64,000 nucleotides of DNA from an uncultured Eubacteriales bacterium (GTDB taxonomy: Bacteria > Bacillota > Clostridia > Oscillospirales > CAG-272), in contig CATWNM010000007.1 in the NCBI GenBank assembly GCA_958352145.1, positions 1 through 64,000 on the forward strand, read 5' to 3'. Shown piece by piece: positions 34,185-42,744 of the stretch (position 1 is the first letter of the stretch; each line of letters opens with the position of its first letter). A model generated the notes under the pieces. The model was not told the origin of the DNA and ran no database searches. It saw nothing but the letters and a program-made list of their open reading frames with translations. Both the position numbers and the translations under genes were made by a program.

Positions 34185-34230
34185 TTGACTTTTATCCGAT
34201 TTCGGATTATAATATCATCCGCTTTCGGAT
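34185..34230 (+). promoter_or_regulatory. Promoter of MarR gene with two operator-like palindromes
   Basis: TTGACT at 34185 and TATAAT at 34208 are 17 bp apart. ATCCGATTTCGGAT, with 6-bp arms, fills the spacer (34194-34207), and a second copy, ATCCG-CTTT-CGGAT, lies just after the -10 box (34217-34230). Two copies of one dyad overlapping the promoter are what an autorepressing MarR dimer would bind. Confidence 0.75.
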
Positions 34231-34246
34231 AAAACGAGGTGGACAG

Positions 34247-34711
34247 ATGAAAGAAGTTATTCCAACACAATTAACGGCGTTTAATAAAATCCACAAGGAA
34301 ATGGATATTGTTTATCACAATTATGCCAAGGACTTTGGATTGTCCGATACTGCTTTTTGGATTTTATATTCCGTATCTGAACATAATGGCTCGTTTACAC
34401 AACGGGAATTATGCAATGATTGGTCTTTTACTCCCCAAACGGTAAATTCTGCGCTTAAGGAGTTGGAGAAACGGAATATTATCACATTGGAATCTGTACC
34501 CGGTAATCGGAAAAACAAGTGGATTAAATTCACCGAGCAAGGCAAAGCCTTGGCATACCGTTCTGTCATTCCGCTCATGCAGGCAGAGTATGATTCATTT
34601 GCGGCATTGAATGAAGAAGAGCGTGAACTACTTTTGTCCACTACCCAAAAACACATTTCCATTTTGAGAAATGAAATCAACAGAATAAATAAGATGTCAT
34701 CGGAGGACTGA
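34247..34711 (+). CDS. MarR-family transcriptional regulator
   Basis: A 154-residue winged-helix repressor. FTQRELCNDWSFTPQTVNSALKELEKRN is the recognition-helix region and SVPGNRKNKWIKFTEQGKAL the wing. The ATG at 34247 follows GAGGTGG and the promoter above. First gene of the efflux module (second MarR, cytidylate-kinase-like, MATE, ABC pair), so it probably represses it in the absence of drug. The last codons overlap the start of the structured leader element. Confidence 0.88.
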   Translation: MKEVIPTQLTAFNKIHKEMDIVYHNYAKDFGLSDTAFWILYSVSEHNGSFTQRELCNDWSFTPQTVNSALKELEKRNIITLESVPGNRKNKWIKFTEQGKALAYRSVIPLMQAEYDSFAALNEEERELLLSTTQKHISILRNEINRINKMSSED

Positions 34712-34787
34712 TCATCGCAATGATTGATAGTCGAACGGAAGATGTCGGGTGCGCCCGGTTATTGTAACAGATAACCGGGATTTTTTT
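34698..34787 (+). promoter_or_regulatory. Structured attenuator leader, copy A
   Basis: CATC (34698) pairs with GATG (34741), GACT (34706) with AGTC (34729), and ATCAT/ATGAT closes a CGCA loop. Then CGGG-TGCG-CCCG forms a hairpin whose 3' arm is also the 5' arm of a terminator, CCCGGTTAT with ATAACCGGG followed by ATTTTTTT. The two folds exclude each other. The same conserved blocks occur in copy B before the ABC genes. I do not recognise it as a named riboswitch. The terminator lies just upstream of the second MarR gene. Confidence 0.7.
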
Positions 34788-34808
34788 GCCCTGAAAGGAG
34801 GCGGTATT

Positions 34809-35281
34809 ATGCGCCATGACACCGATGTTCTGCTGAAAGCATTAAACCGTCAAACCAAGGAGGTAGATGCCATTTATTATAAAGTCGCGTCGGTATGGGG
34901 ACTATCAGAAAGTGCATTTTGGATTTTATATACCATAGCAAAGTTTCCGCATGAATGCTCACAGCGCGATATATGTTCGGATTTGCCCATATTTAAAACA
35001 ACGGTCAATTCTGCAATACAAAGCCTTGCCCGAAAAGGATATGTATTTTTAGAACGAGATTCGGATTCCTTGCGTAAAAAATTATACATATGACAGAATA
35101 CGGCAGACAATTTGTAAAACAACATATTGTACCGTTGCAAAAAGCAGAGCGAAAAGCATTTTTAAGAATGGACATTCAAGAGCAAGAAACGTATGTTGGC
35201 TTATCTCAAAAATATGTTTCAAATTTGCGAGAGGAAGCGGAAACATTCTTAAAATCTTATCAAAAATCTAAAACTAATTGA
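34809..35281 (+). pseudogene. Second MarR-family regulator, split at an ATGA overlap
   Basis: The first part (34809-35093, AAAGGAGG site) carries the winged helix with CSQRDICSDLPIFKTTVNSAI. It stops in RKKLYI at the point where MarR proteins continue L-T-E-G. The remainder, MTEYGRQFVKQHIVPLQKAE to the end, starts at an ATG overlapping that stop (ATGA) in another frame. Aligned with the first MarR the two parts make one protein, so a one- or two-base loss is the simplest reading. Translational coupling producing two chains cannot be excluded. Confidence 0.65.
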
Positions 35282-35297
35282 AGAAGGAAATATCAAT

Positions 35298-35912
35298 ATG
35301 AAAATTATTACTATCAGCCGAGAATTCGGTAGCGGAGGACGAGAGCTTGGAAAGCGTTTAGCGGATGCTCTCGGTATTCCGTGTTACGATCACGAGATCA
35401 TGGAAATGGTTGCAGAAAGGCACGGCTTTGGCAAGGAGCATGTTGCGCACGTTTCCGAAAAGGACATTCGGGTATTTTATCCGACAACGATCGCACATCG
35501 GTTGATTACTCCGCACCCGATGGCACAGCAATCCGTTAAAATTGCTGTTGCCGAGCATGAGACCATAAAAGAGCTTGCAAATGAGGGCGACTGTGTTATC
35601 GTAGGACGGTGTTCCGATGTGATTCTGCGTGAGATGAACCCGATGAACATATTTGTTTATGCAGATACCCCCTCCAAACTCGAACGGTGCAAGAGCAAGG
35701 CAGATGAAAACGAGCATTTTTCGGACAAAGAAATGCTGAAAAAGATGAAGCAAATCGATAAGGAACGCGCCGCTTACCGTGCGATGTTTACAGAGTGCGC
35801 TTGGGGCAGAAAAGAATCCTATCATCTTTGTATCAATACATCAGGTAAAGAGATCAAGACATTGATACCCGGAATTGCGGAGTATGTAAAGCTGTGGTTT
35901 AGCGTGAATTGA
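35298..35912 (+). CDS. Cytidylate-kinase-like family protein
   Basis: A 204-residue P-loop protein of the AAA_26/cytidylate-kinase-like family. The N-terminal ITISREFGSGGRELGKRLAD is the nucleotide-binding loop, with CVIVGRCSDVILRE in the middle and a basic lid KMKQIDKERAAYR. The real substrate of this family is unknown; it is not the housekeeping Cmk, which is longer. It sits between the split MarR and the MATE gene, a frequent position in efflux modules of Clostridia. Confidence 0.85.
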   Translation: MKIITISREFGSGGRELGKRLADALGIPCYDHEIMEMVAERHGFGKEHVAHVSEKDIRVFYPTTIAHRLITPHPMAQQSVKIAVAEHETIKELANEGDCVIVGRCSDVILREMNPMNIFVYADTPSKLERCKSKADENEHFSDKEMLKKMKQIDKERAAYRAMFTECAWGRKESYHLCINTSGKEIKTLIPGIAEYVKLWFSVN

Positions 35913-35923
35913 GGTGGGACATC

Positions 35924-37237
35924 ATGGCAGATTCAAGAAAAAAGATCATTTTCAAAAATGTAGCGCCCGCTATTTTAGCAAATGCCTGCGTATTTCTGTT
36001 TTCAGTCGTTGACGGTATTTTTGTAGGACAAGGTGCTGGAATGGATGCCCTCGGCGCTGTCAATATCGCGCTTCCGTTCGTGCTGATCGTTCAGGCACTT
36101 AATGCAATGGCAAGTATCGGTGGTGTTACCATTACCGCCATTCGCTTCGGACGCGGTGATAAAGAAGGTGCACAAAATGCTTTCATGCACTCCGTAACTA
36201 TCAATTTTATTGTTGGTTGCCTGGTCACGCTGATCGGGTGCGGCTTAACAGCACCCGTTTGTAAATTGCTCGGTGCAACCGGCAATTACTTTGAACTTGC
36301 AAAGGATTATGTGTTCTGGTGGGCATTGTTTGCCGTCGCCAACTCGGTATCGTTGAACCTGCAATCTTTCTGCCGTAACGACGGTAATCCCGGACTTGTG
36401 GCGATAACGAATGTAGTCATCACGACACTGAACATATTCCTTGACTGGCTTTTCGTATTTCCGATGCAAATGGGTGTTGCAGGCGCGGCAATCGCAACTG
36501 GTATTTCGCAGGTCGTCGGTCTTTGCGTAATCCTGACTCACTTCATTTTCAAAAAAGGTGAGCTTCGCATTCGAAAATATAAACCGCAGGGCAAGCTGTT
36601 CCGCAAAATTGTTCTGCGCGGACTTCCGGAAGCAATTGCACAGTTTTCCACGCCCGTTACTACATTCTGTATGAATCAAACGCTGATGGCAACCTACGGT
36701 GACATCGGTATCAATGCGTTCTCTATTATTTCCTATCTGTCGTCCTTTACGATGTCAATATTCTTCGGAGCATCGGAAGGTATGCAGCCATTGTTCGGTC
36801 AGGCGTATGGCGCAAAGCGGGATGATGACCTTAAACATTACTATCGCTCAGGACAGATCATCAGCATTGTCGGTAGTGCAATCTGCGTGGCAATTTATGT
36901 AATCTTTCCTCACGCGCTCTGCAAACTGTTCGATGCGGATGATATAACCATTGATTTTACATGCATACATATGTGGGAATACTGTTGGGGTTTTATTATC
37001 GGCAGTATTAATACTATGATTTCAGCGTACTTCTATTCCACCAAGCGTTCCACACAGGCAATCGTGCTCAACACCGTGCGAAGCCTGATTATGAACAGCC
37101 TTGTTATCACATTTATACCGATGATCTTCGGCAAATTGATCGTATGGCATACCTTCGGTATCTTTGAGGTGCTTGTGCTGATCGCTGCAATCATCATCAA
37201 AAAGTATTCCGAACGAAAAGGTATTATTTACAAATAA
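35924..37237 (+). CDS. MATE-family multidrug efflux transporter
   Basis: About 437 residues and twelve transmembrane helices in two related halves. It starts near MADSRKKIIFKNVAPAI, with NIALPFVLIVQALNAMASIGG in helix 2 and QPLFGQAYGAKR-like MQPLFGQAYGAKRDDD in the second half, both typical MATE segments. ATG at 35924 has GAGGTGG upstream. Exports cationic drugs in exchange for Na+ or H+ in characterised relatives. Part of the MarR-controlled module. Confidence 0.9.
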   Translation: MADSRKKIIFKNVAPAILANACVFLFSVVDGIFVGQGAGMDALGAVNIALPFVLIVQALNAMASIGGVTITAIRFGRGDKEGAQNAFMHSVTINFIVGCLVTLIGCGLTAPVCKLLGATGNYFELAKDYVFWWALFAVANSVSLNLQSFCRNDGNPGLVAITNVVITTLNIFLDWLFVFPMQMGVAGAAIATGISQVVGLCVILTHFIFKKGELRIRKYKPQGKLFRKIVLRGLPEAIAQFSTPVTTFCMNQTLMATYGDIGINAFSIISYLSSFTMSIFFGASEGMQPLFGQAYGAKRDDDLKHYYRSGQIISIVGSAICVAIYVIFPHALCKLFDADDITIDFTCIHMWEYCWGFIIGSINTMISAYFYSTKRSTQAIVLNTVRSLIMNSLVITFIPMIFGKLIVWHTFGIFEVLVLIAAIIIKKYSERKGIIYK

Positions 37238-37249
37238 ATATATTGTGGT

Positions 37250-37358
37250 CATCGGAGGACTTTCCGTCGTAACGGAAAAGTCGATAAGATGCCGGGTGCG
37301 CTCGGTTTAAATGATAAGTCTGTAAAAAAGACTTGCATGCAAAGTCAAGCGCATTTTT
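37250..37358 (+). promoter_or_regulatory. Structured attenuator leader, copy B
   Basis: The same blocks as copy A: CATCGGAGGACT, a hairpin with different sequence but preserved pairing (TTTCCGT/ACGGAAA), AGTCGA, AAGATG and the hairpin CCGGGTGCGCTCGG. TGCGCT of this hairpin can instead pair with AGCGCA at 37348, which is followed by TTTTT, giving an alternative terminator. The compensatory changes in the hairpin support a real RNA structure. It ends 28 bp before the ABC start. Confidence 0.7.
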
Positions 37359-37385
37359 ATGTTAATTTATAACTGGAGGCATTAT

Positions 37386-39122
37386 ATGAAAATTATTTTA
37401 CGATTTTTGAAGCCGCATTGGAAATTGTGTGTCATCACTGTTTTATTGGCTTTTTTTGATGTTGTCGGAGCGCTGATTATCCCGACTTATGCTGCAGAGA
37501 TGCTCAACCGAGGCACAATGCTAAATGCTGACTTCTCTATGCTTTTGAACACTTGTATCAAGATGGTAGTCGCCGCCGCTATATCCGGCATAGCAATGCT
37601 TATAGGTTCGTATGTATGCGCTGACTTGACGTCAAAAGTTGGTGCGGATATGAGAAATGCGCTTTATAAAAAATCAATGAGCTTGTCTGTCGCAGATTTC
37701 CGAAACTTTGGTACTGCTTCGGTTACTACAAGAACCGTATCGGACATTACCAACATTCAGTTTGCGCTTGGCAGCTGTTTTCAGATGTTATTTCCCGTTC
37801 CGATTATTTTCGTGGTATCCCTTATCCTTGCTTTCCGTATGGATTGGCTGATGGGATTGATACTACTTGCCGTTTTGATCGTCATTACGGCTGTTTGTGC
37901 GATCATTATGCGTTCCACTTCTCCGATGTTCCGCAAACTTCACAAGAAGTTGGACAGAATGAGTAAGGTTCTTCTTGAAAATATCACGGGTGTGCGCGTT
38001 ATTCGCGCTTTTAACAAAGAAACTCACGAGGAACAGCGTTTGGATAATGAATTTCAAAGTTATGCTAAAACCGCAATTAAGGTAAATAAGCGTTTCGCAA
38101 TTCTTGACAGTATATCTTTTTGCGCTATCAATATATTCGTCATTATTGTTTATCTTTTAAGCGGCTCCCGTATAACAGCAGGTTACTTTGAAATCGGCGA
38201 TATTACGGCTATTATCGAGTATGCCATGCTTTCGTTGTTCTTCTTAATGATGGCGCAGGTGGTGATTCTGACCTTACCTCGCGCTTTGGAATGTTGCAAC
38301 CGTATCGGTGAAATTCTCGATTTCTCGCCTACCATTGCCGATAAAACCGATAAGCGCGTACAAGAAGTGAGTAACAAAAATGTTTTGTCCTTCAAAGATG
38401 TTTCCTTCCGTTTTGCCGATGCGGATGAATATACCTTGAAAAACTTGAATTTTGATTGCCGTCGCGGTGAAACAACTGCTATTATCGGGGGTACGGGTAG
38501 CGGTAAATCTACGGTTGCTTCACTTATGATGCGTTTTAACGAGGTTACGGAAGGCAAGGTGCTTTTGAATGGGGTGGATATTCGTGAAATTCCGCAAAGT
38601 CAGCTCCGTGATCATTTATCCTTTGTTCAGCAAAGAGCATGGCTGTTTTCGGGGACGATTGCGGAAAACCTGCGATACGGCAACCCTGAAGCAACCGAGG
38701 AAGATCTGTGGCACGCTTTGGAGGTCGCACAGGCAAAGGATTTCGTTGAAGCTCTCCCCGATAAATTACATTCTTTTGTAGCGCAAGGTGGCACAAACTT
38801 TTCGGGCGGACAGAAACAGCGGCTTTCTATTGCGCGGGCATTGGTAAAGAAACCTGAGCTTTATATTTTTGACGATAGCTTTTCGGCACTTGACTTCAAG
38901 ACTGATGCAGCTCTCCGCAAGGCATTGATCCCCGAAACAAAGAATGCGGCAGTAGTCATTATAGCACAGCGTATCAGTACCATTCTTCATGCAGACCGCA
39001 TTATCGTTTTACATGAGGGTGAACCCGTAGGTATGGGTAAACATGAGAAATTGCTTGGAAACTGTTCTGTATATAAAGAAATCTATGAGTCGCAGACCAA
39101 GGAGGCAAGCGAAAATGAGTGA
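37386..39122 (+). CDS. ABC exporter half-transporter, degenerate ATPase site
   Basis: About 578 residues from the ATG at 37386 (TGGAGG upstream). Membrane domain at about 1-310; ATPase domain with Walker A GGTGSGKST, signature FSGGQKQR and Walker B YIFDDSFSALD, in which aspartate replaces the catalytic glutamate. The next gene overlaps it by 8 bp and has the intact site, so the two should form a heterodimeric exporter. Likely a drug exporter, judging from its place in the MarR/MATE module. Confidence 0.9.
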   Translation: MKIILRFLKPHWKLCVITVLLAFFDVVGALIIPTYAAEMLNRGTMLNADFSMLLNTCIKMVVAAAISGIAMLIGSYVCADLTSKVGADMRNALYKKSMSLSVADFRNFGTASVTTRTVSDITNIQFALGSCFQMLFPVPIIFVVSLILAFRMDWLMGLILLAVLIVITAVCAIIMRSTSPMFRKLHKKLDRMSKVLLENITGVRVIRAFNKETHEEQRLDNEFQSYAKTAIKVNKRFAILDSISFCAINIFVIIVYLLSGSRITAGYFEIGDITAIIEYAMLSLFFLMMAQVVILTLPRALECCNRIGEILDFSPTIADKTDKRVQEVSNKNVLSFKDVSFRFADADEYTLKNLNFDCRRGETTAIIGGTGSGKSTVASLMMRFNEVTEGKVLLNGVDIREIPQSQLRDHLSFVQQRAWLFSGTIAENLRYGNPEATEEDLWHALEVAQAKDFVEALPDKLHSFVAQGGTNFSGGQKQRLSIARALVKKPELYIFDDSFSALDFKTDAALRKALIPETKNAAVVIIAQRISTILHADRIIVLHEGEPVGMGKHEKLLGNCSVYKEIYESQTKEASENE

Positions 39123-40920
39123 GAAAAAGAATGTGAAGTTCGATAAAGAAGTTCCCGAAAACGTAGGTAAAACCGCCAAGCGTTTATTCGGTCAATTTAA
39201 AAATCAACGAGGACGTTTAACCATTGTCGGTATCTGTATTGTTTTTTATGTGCTTCTCAATACATACACGCCCTATTATAGTGCGGGAGTTATTGACCAT
39301 CTTTTGTCAAACATTCGAAATTGTGCGGAAACCGGTTCAAAGTTTTCAATTGAGCGGGAGACTCTTGGTATTGAAATGCTTTCACTTTGCGTGATGTATG
39401 CTTTGACGGCTGTGTTTTATCATTTCCAAGGTTATTTGATGGCAAATGTGGCTGAAAATTTGATACTTACGTTAAGAAAGCAGATCAGTAACAAACTGAA
39501 CAAATTGCCCTTGCGTTTTTTTGACGGAAACAAACCCGGTGAAATCTTAAGTCGCGTAACGAGTGACCTTGATAAAGTATCTGAAACCTTGCAGACCGGT
39601 CTGTTGAAGCTGATAACCTCGATAGGAACGCTTATAGGCGCATTAGCGTTTATGTTCTATTACAGTTGGATTTTGACACTTATGTTCCTCGCATTTACCA
39701 TTATTAGCCTTCTTGTTACAAAACTGATTTCAAAGAAAAATCTTGAATGTTCTGCGGCTCGCCAAGAAGGACTCGCATATCTTACGGGTATTGCGGAGGA
39801 ATATTATACGGGACGTGATGTGATCCGCGCGTATAACCATGAAAAAGAGAGTATCAAAACAGTAAATGAAGCGGTTGACGAACTCCGTGCTGCAACCAAG
39901 AAAACGGATTTCTTGCTAAACTGCGTCAACCCTTTGATTCGCTTCCTTTCCCGTTTGTCGCAGGCGGCAATTATGCTCCTTGCTTGTTATTGGATGATTG
40001 AAGGCAAAATGACGATCGGTATTGTGCAGGCATTCTTCCAATACATCAATATGGCGGCAGAGCCGTTGACCGAAACCTCTTATATGATCAACTCCTTGCA
40101 GGCGGCTCTTGCTTCTGCGGAGCGTACCTTCAATTTCCTTGATGCAGAGGAAGAAGTAAAAGACACAACCACTCCCGTGAAGCTTGAAAACGCAAAGGGA
40201 GAAATCGCCTTTAACAATATCAGCTTTGGTTATACGTCCGATAAAATTTTGATGAAGAACATAAATTTCATTGCCAAGCCCGGACAAAAAATTGCTGTTG
40301 TCGGCTCTACGGGTGCAGGTAAAACAACGCTGATCAATCTACTCATGCGATTTTATGAGGTCAACGGCGGTCAGATCACCATCGACGGTATTCCTACCAC
40401 CGACTTGACAAGAAAAGACCTTCGCCACAATTTCGGCATGGTTTTGCAGGATACATGGCTTTTCGGCGGTACGGTTGCTGAAAACATTGCTTACGGTAAA
40501 CCCGATGCCACAATGGAAGAAATCAAAGCGGCGGCAAAAGCGGCAAAGGTTGATTACTTTATCCGTACAATGCCGCAAGGCTATGAAACCATACTTGATA
40601 ACGAGGCAGGTAATCTTTCTGTCGGACAACGACAACTTATTACGATCGCCCGTGTATTCCTTTGCAATCCTCCCGTTATTATCTTGGACGAGGCAACGTC
40701 AAGCGTTGATACCCGTACCGAAGTCGAGATCGGCAAAGCAATGAAAAAGCTCATGAGTGGCAGAACAAGTTTTGTTATCGCACACCGTTTGTCCACAATT
40801 CGTGATGCAGACATAATTCTGTTCATGGAAAATGGCAATATAATCGAACAAGGTAACCATAAACAGTTGCTTGAAAAGAAAGGTGCATACTCTGCGCTGT
40901 ATTACAGCCAGTTTGCGTAA
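39115..40920 (+). CDS. ABC exporter half-transporter, canonical ATPase site
   Basis: About 601 residues from the ATG at 39115, which follows GGAGG. Membrane domain at about 25-340; ATPase with Walker A GSTGAGKTT, signature LSVGQRQ and Walker B IILDEATSSVD. Completes the heterodimer with the preceding gene. The same gene order (degenerate, then canonical) is seen in the chromosomal pair at 6.6-10.1 kb. Confidence 0.9.
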   Translation: MSEKKNVKFDKEVPENVGKTAKRLFGQFKNQRGRLTIVGICIVFYVLLNTYTPYYSAGVIDHLLSNIRNCAETGSKFSIERETLGIEMLSLCVMYALTAVFYHFQGYLMANVAENLILTLRKQISNKLNKLPLRFFDGNKPGEILSRVTSDLDKVSETLQTGLLKLITSIGTLIGALAFMFYYSWILTLMFLAFTIISLLVTKLISKKNLECSAARQEGLAYLTGIAEEYYTGRDVIRAYNHEKESIKTVNEAVDELRAATKKTDFLLNCVNPLIRFLSRLSQAAIMLLACYWMIEGKMTIGIVQAFFQYINMAAEPLTETSYMINSLQAALASAERTFNFLDAEEEVKDTTTPVKLENAKGEIAFNNISFGYTSDKILMKNINFIAKPGQKIAVVGSTGAGKTTLINLLMRFYEVNGGQITIDGIPTTDLTRKDLRHNFGMVLQDTWLFGGTVAENIAYGKPDATMEEIKAAAKAAKVDYFIRTMPQGYETILDNEAGNLSVGQRQLITIARVFLCNPPVIILDEATSSVDTRTEVEIGKAMKKLMSGRTSFVIAHRLSTIRDADIILFMENGNIIEQGNHKQLLEKKGAYSALYYSQFA

Positions 40921-41377
40921 AGCGATTTACGCGCCTATTGTAATGAAAACACATTCAATATGACGCAAAACCGTTTTATGTAATAGTTACTGTTCAAATT
41001 GAAAAACGGCGGTTTTGCAAATACAAAGCCGCCGTTTTTCGACGACTTAAAGACCACACACGGCGGTATCTAATGGAGGTACGCCGTGTTAATTTTTTTC
41101 AATACTCACCCGCCTAATATCCTACGGTCAAAAAAGCTATCACCCGCCGTCGGGATATTACGGCTATGAGTATGAACTCACAAATTATCTAACACTGCTT
41201 ACAATTCTTTTTGCGCTCGTTCGCGTCTTGCGAACGGGCGCATTTTGTCTTTTTCAAAAATTTTTTCAAAAAAATCACCGTTTTTATTTGGCAGTTTTCA
41301 AAATGCGGTGGTGTGGGTAACGAAAGGGGAAATCAGCCTATCACCCGCTTTCGCGGTTGCGAAAAGAGGTAAACACC
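40921..41377. other. Intergenic stretch with hairpins, no gene recognised
   Basis: Besides the terminator at 41002-41039 it holds a hairpin formed by CGTTCGC and GCGAACG near 41217-41240, followed by a T-rich tract. There is also an A/T-rich segment near 41255-41330 that resembles 33720-33800 in the same orientation (TTTTTTCAAAAAA, later GGTGTG...GAAAGGG). That shared segment is probably the conserved region upstream of the sigma gene in this element family. Confidence 0.45.
41002..41039 (+). terminator. Rho-independent terminator of the efflux module
   Basis: AAAAACGGCGG and CCGCCGTTTTT form an 11-bp stem with the T-run built into its 3' arm, 82 bp after the second ABC stop. Confidence 0.85.
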
Positions 41378-41826
41378 TTGAATGAACCAACTCGCACCCA
41401 GTTTCAAGTACGCTGTGCTTTTAACGGCTTTTGCAAAAAGGCGTTGAAGTGCGAAGCGAGCAATGCACACAGAGATATGAAACGCTATCAAAAACACTTT
41501 GTCAGCTTTTCCGATCTGACGCCCGAGAAGAAAATCAGCTTTACACGGTTGACGATCAACCCTACGGCGAAGATCACGACAATTCTTTTCGTGTGGGCGG
41601 TAAAAGAATCACGCCCGAACTGCTAGCCGAAGCTCTCCGTACATTGCCCGAAGAAAAGCGCAATGCTGTTATGCTGTACTACTTCCACGATATGTGCGAC
41701 GCGGATATTGCCAAGCTCTATAACATTCTGAGAAGTACGGTACAGTACAGACGGACAAGCTCTTTGGAACCCCTAAAACAATTTTTGGAGGAACGTGCAA
41801 ATGATGATGAAACAGACGAATGGTAA
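41378..41826 (+). pseudogene. ICE-type sigma-70-like factor, frameshifted
   Basis: It begins at TTG (AGAGG seven bases upstream) with NEPTRTQFQVRCAFNGFCKK and continues to SFSDLTPE, then a one-base loss near 41528 moves to the frame ENQLYTVDDQPYGEDH. The C-terminal region 4 (LPEEKRNAVMLYYFHDMCDADIAK ... STVQYRRTSSLEPLKQFLE) is intact. Same role family as the remnant at 31974-32389 but a diverged lineage. It overlaps the HTH gene downstream, as in Tn916-like elements. Confidence 0.75.
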
Positions 41827-42061
41827 TATCAGCGATCACGACGAGCGCGGTTTATTGCTTTATCCCGTCATTGTAGCCGCGACAAAGGGCGCCCCCGAAG
41901 CAATAAAAATTGTAATACAGCATTATGAGGGGTATATCGCTTCTTTATCCGCCCGTAAGCTCCGCGACGAACGCGGCAATACATATTACGGCATTGACGA
42001 GGACATACGCGATAGACTACGTTCAAGGCTTATGCGAGCCATTCTTGATTTTGAGGTTTGA
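41801..42061 (+). CDS. Small helix-turn-helix protein of conjugative elements (HTH_16 type)
   Basis: 86 residues from the first of three tandem ATGs, with TTGGAGG nine bases upstream. LYPVIVAATKGAPEAIKIVIQHYEGYIASL and GNTYYGIDEDIRDRLRSRLMRAI match the small proteins that follow the sigma gene in Tn916-like elements. Appears intact. Function is thought to be regulatory; not established here. Confidence 0.8.
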   Translation: MMMKQTNGNISDHDERGLLLYPVIVAATKGAPEAIKIVIQHYEGYIASLSARKLRDERGNTYYGIDEDIRDRLRSRLMRAILDFEV

Positions 42062-42504
42062 TTAAAACGTGCGCTTGCGCCCACCCCTTTCCGTAAGCGT
42101 ACAAAATCCTACCTCTCACGTTCCTTGACAAAGAAAGCGACGCAAGATAACGGCGACGCAGTATAGGGCAAATCGGATACGTTCTTTTTGCCCCGAGCCG
42201 AGCGACGGGTGCGTCGCGGGAACGAGCGAGAAACACAGCGTCGTAAAACGAATATAGCAGTTTGTGGGCGACGACAAGCAGAAAGGATAATGATACTCCC
42301 TTATAGCCACAGTTCGAGCGTGATTCCGGTGGCCTCGCAAATTCGCAGAATTTGCGGGGTGGAAATAGCGTCGCAAACGATGGGGAGGTTGCCAAAGAGA
42401 GCAAGGGTGAAACTCCCGTGGAGCTATGCTAATAGCCGTCCGATTAAAGCCCCTTTTTCGTATTCAAAACTTTTTAGCCAAAATTAACGAAAGGGGGTTA
42501 TCCT
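42062..42504. other. Stretch between HTH and excisionase genes, no gene recognised
   Basis: A plus-strand frame of about 99 codons exists at 42188-42487, but its Arg-rich sequence has no family I know and it overlaps equally long frames on the other strand. No convincing promoter or terminator seen. Confidence 0.35.
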
Positions 42505-42741
42505 ATGGCAAAAAAAGAAACTACAAGCCAAGCCGCCCCGATGTTACCTATGCTAAAAACCGTAGAGCAAATGAGCAAGGTTAGCGGCATTGGTGAAAAC
42601 AAGCTCCGTGAGCTTATGGATAGCGGCGAGCTTGAATATATCCAAAACGGAAACCGCCGATTGATAGCCGATTCTGCAATATGGGATTGGTACCATAGAG
42701 CAAAGACGGCGGCAAAATCCCCGGCTACACAAGGGGGTTAA
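42505..42741 (+). CDS. Excisionase-like DNA-binding protein
   Basis: 78 residues with a winged helix: LKTVEQMSKVSGIGENKLRE, then GELEYIQNGNRRLIADSAIW. A purine-rich GAAAGGGGG site precedes the ATG. It ends three bases before the integrase start and would direct excision together with it. The matching remnant at 19475-19570 shows that both ends once had the same xis-int pair. Confidence 0.8.
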   Translation: MAKKETTSQAAPMLPMLKTVEQMSKVSGIGENKLRELMDSGELEYIQNGNRRLIADSAIWDWYHRAKTAAKSPATQGG

Positions 42742-42744
42742 GCT

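Noticed and set aside
34698..37358. Identification of the twin leader with known riboswitches (guanidine classes, SAM, THF, ZTP, T-box)
   Set aside because: None of the conserved words I remember for those classes is present; only the general terminator/antiterminator logic is shared.
42188..42487. 99-codon plus-strand frame between HTH and xis genes
   Set aside because: Arg-rich sequence with no family, weak start and overlapping frames on the other strand.
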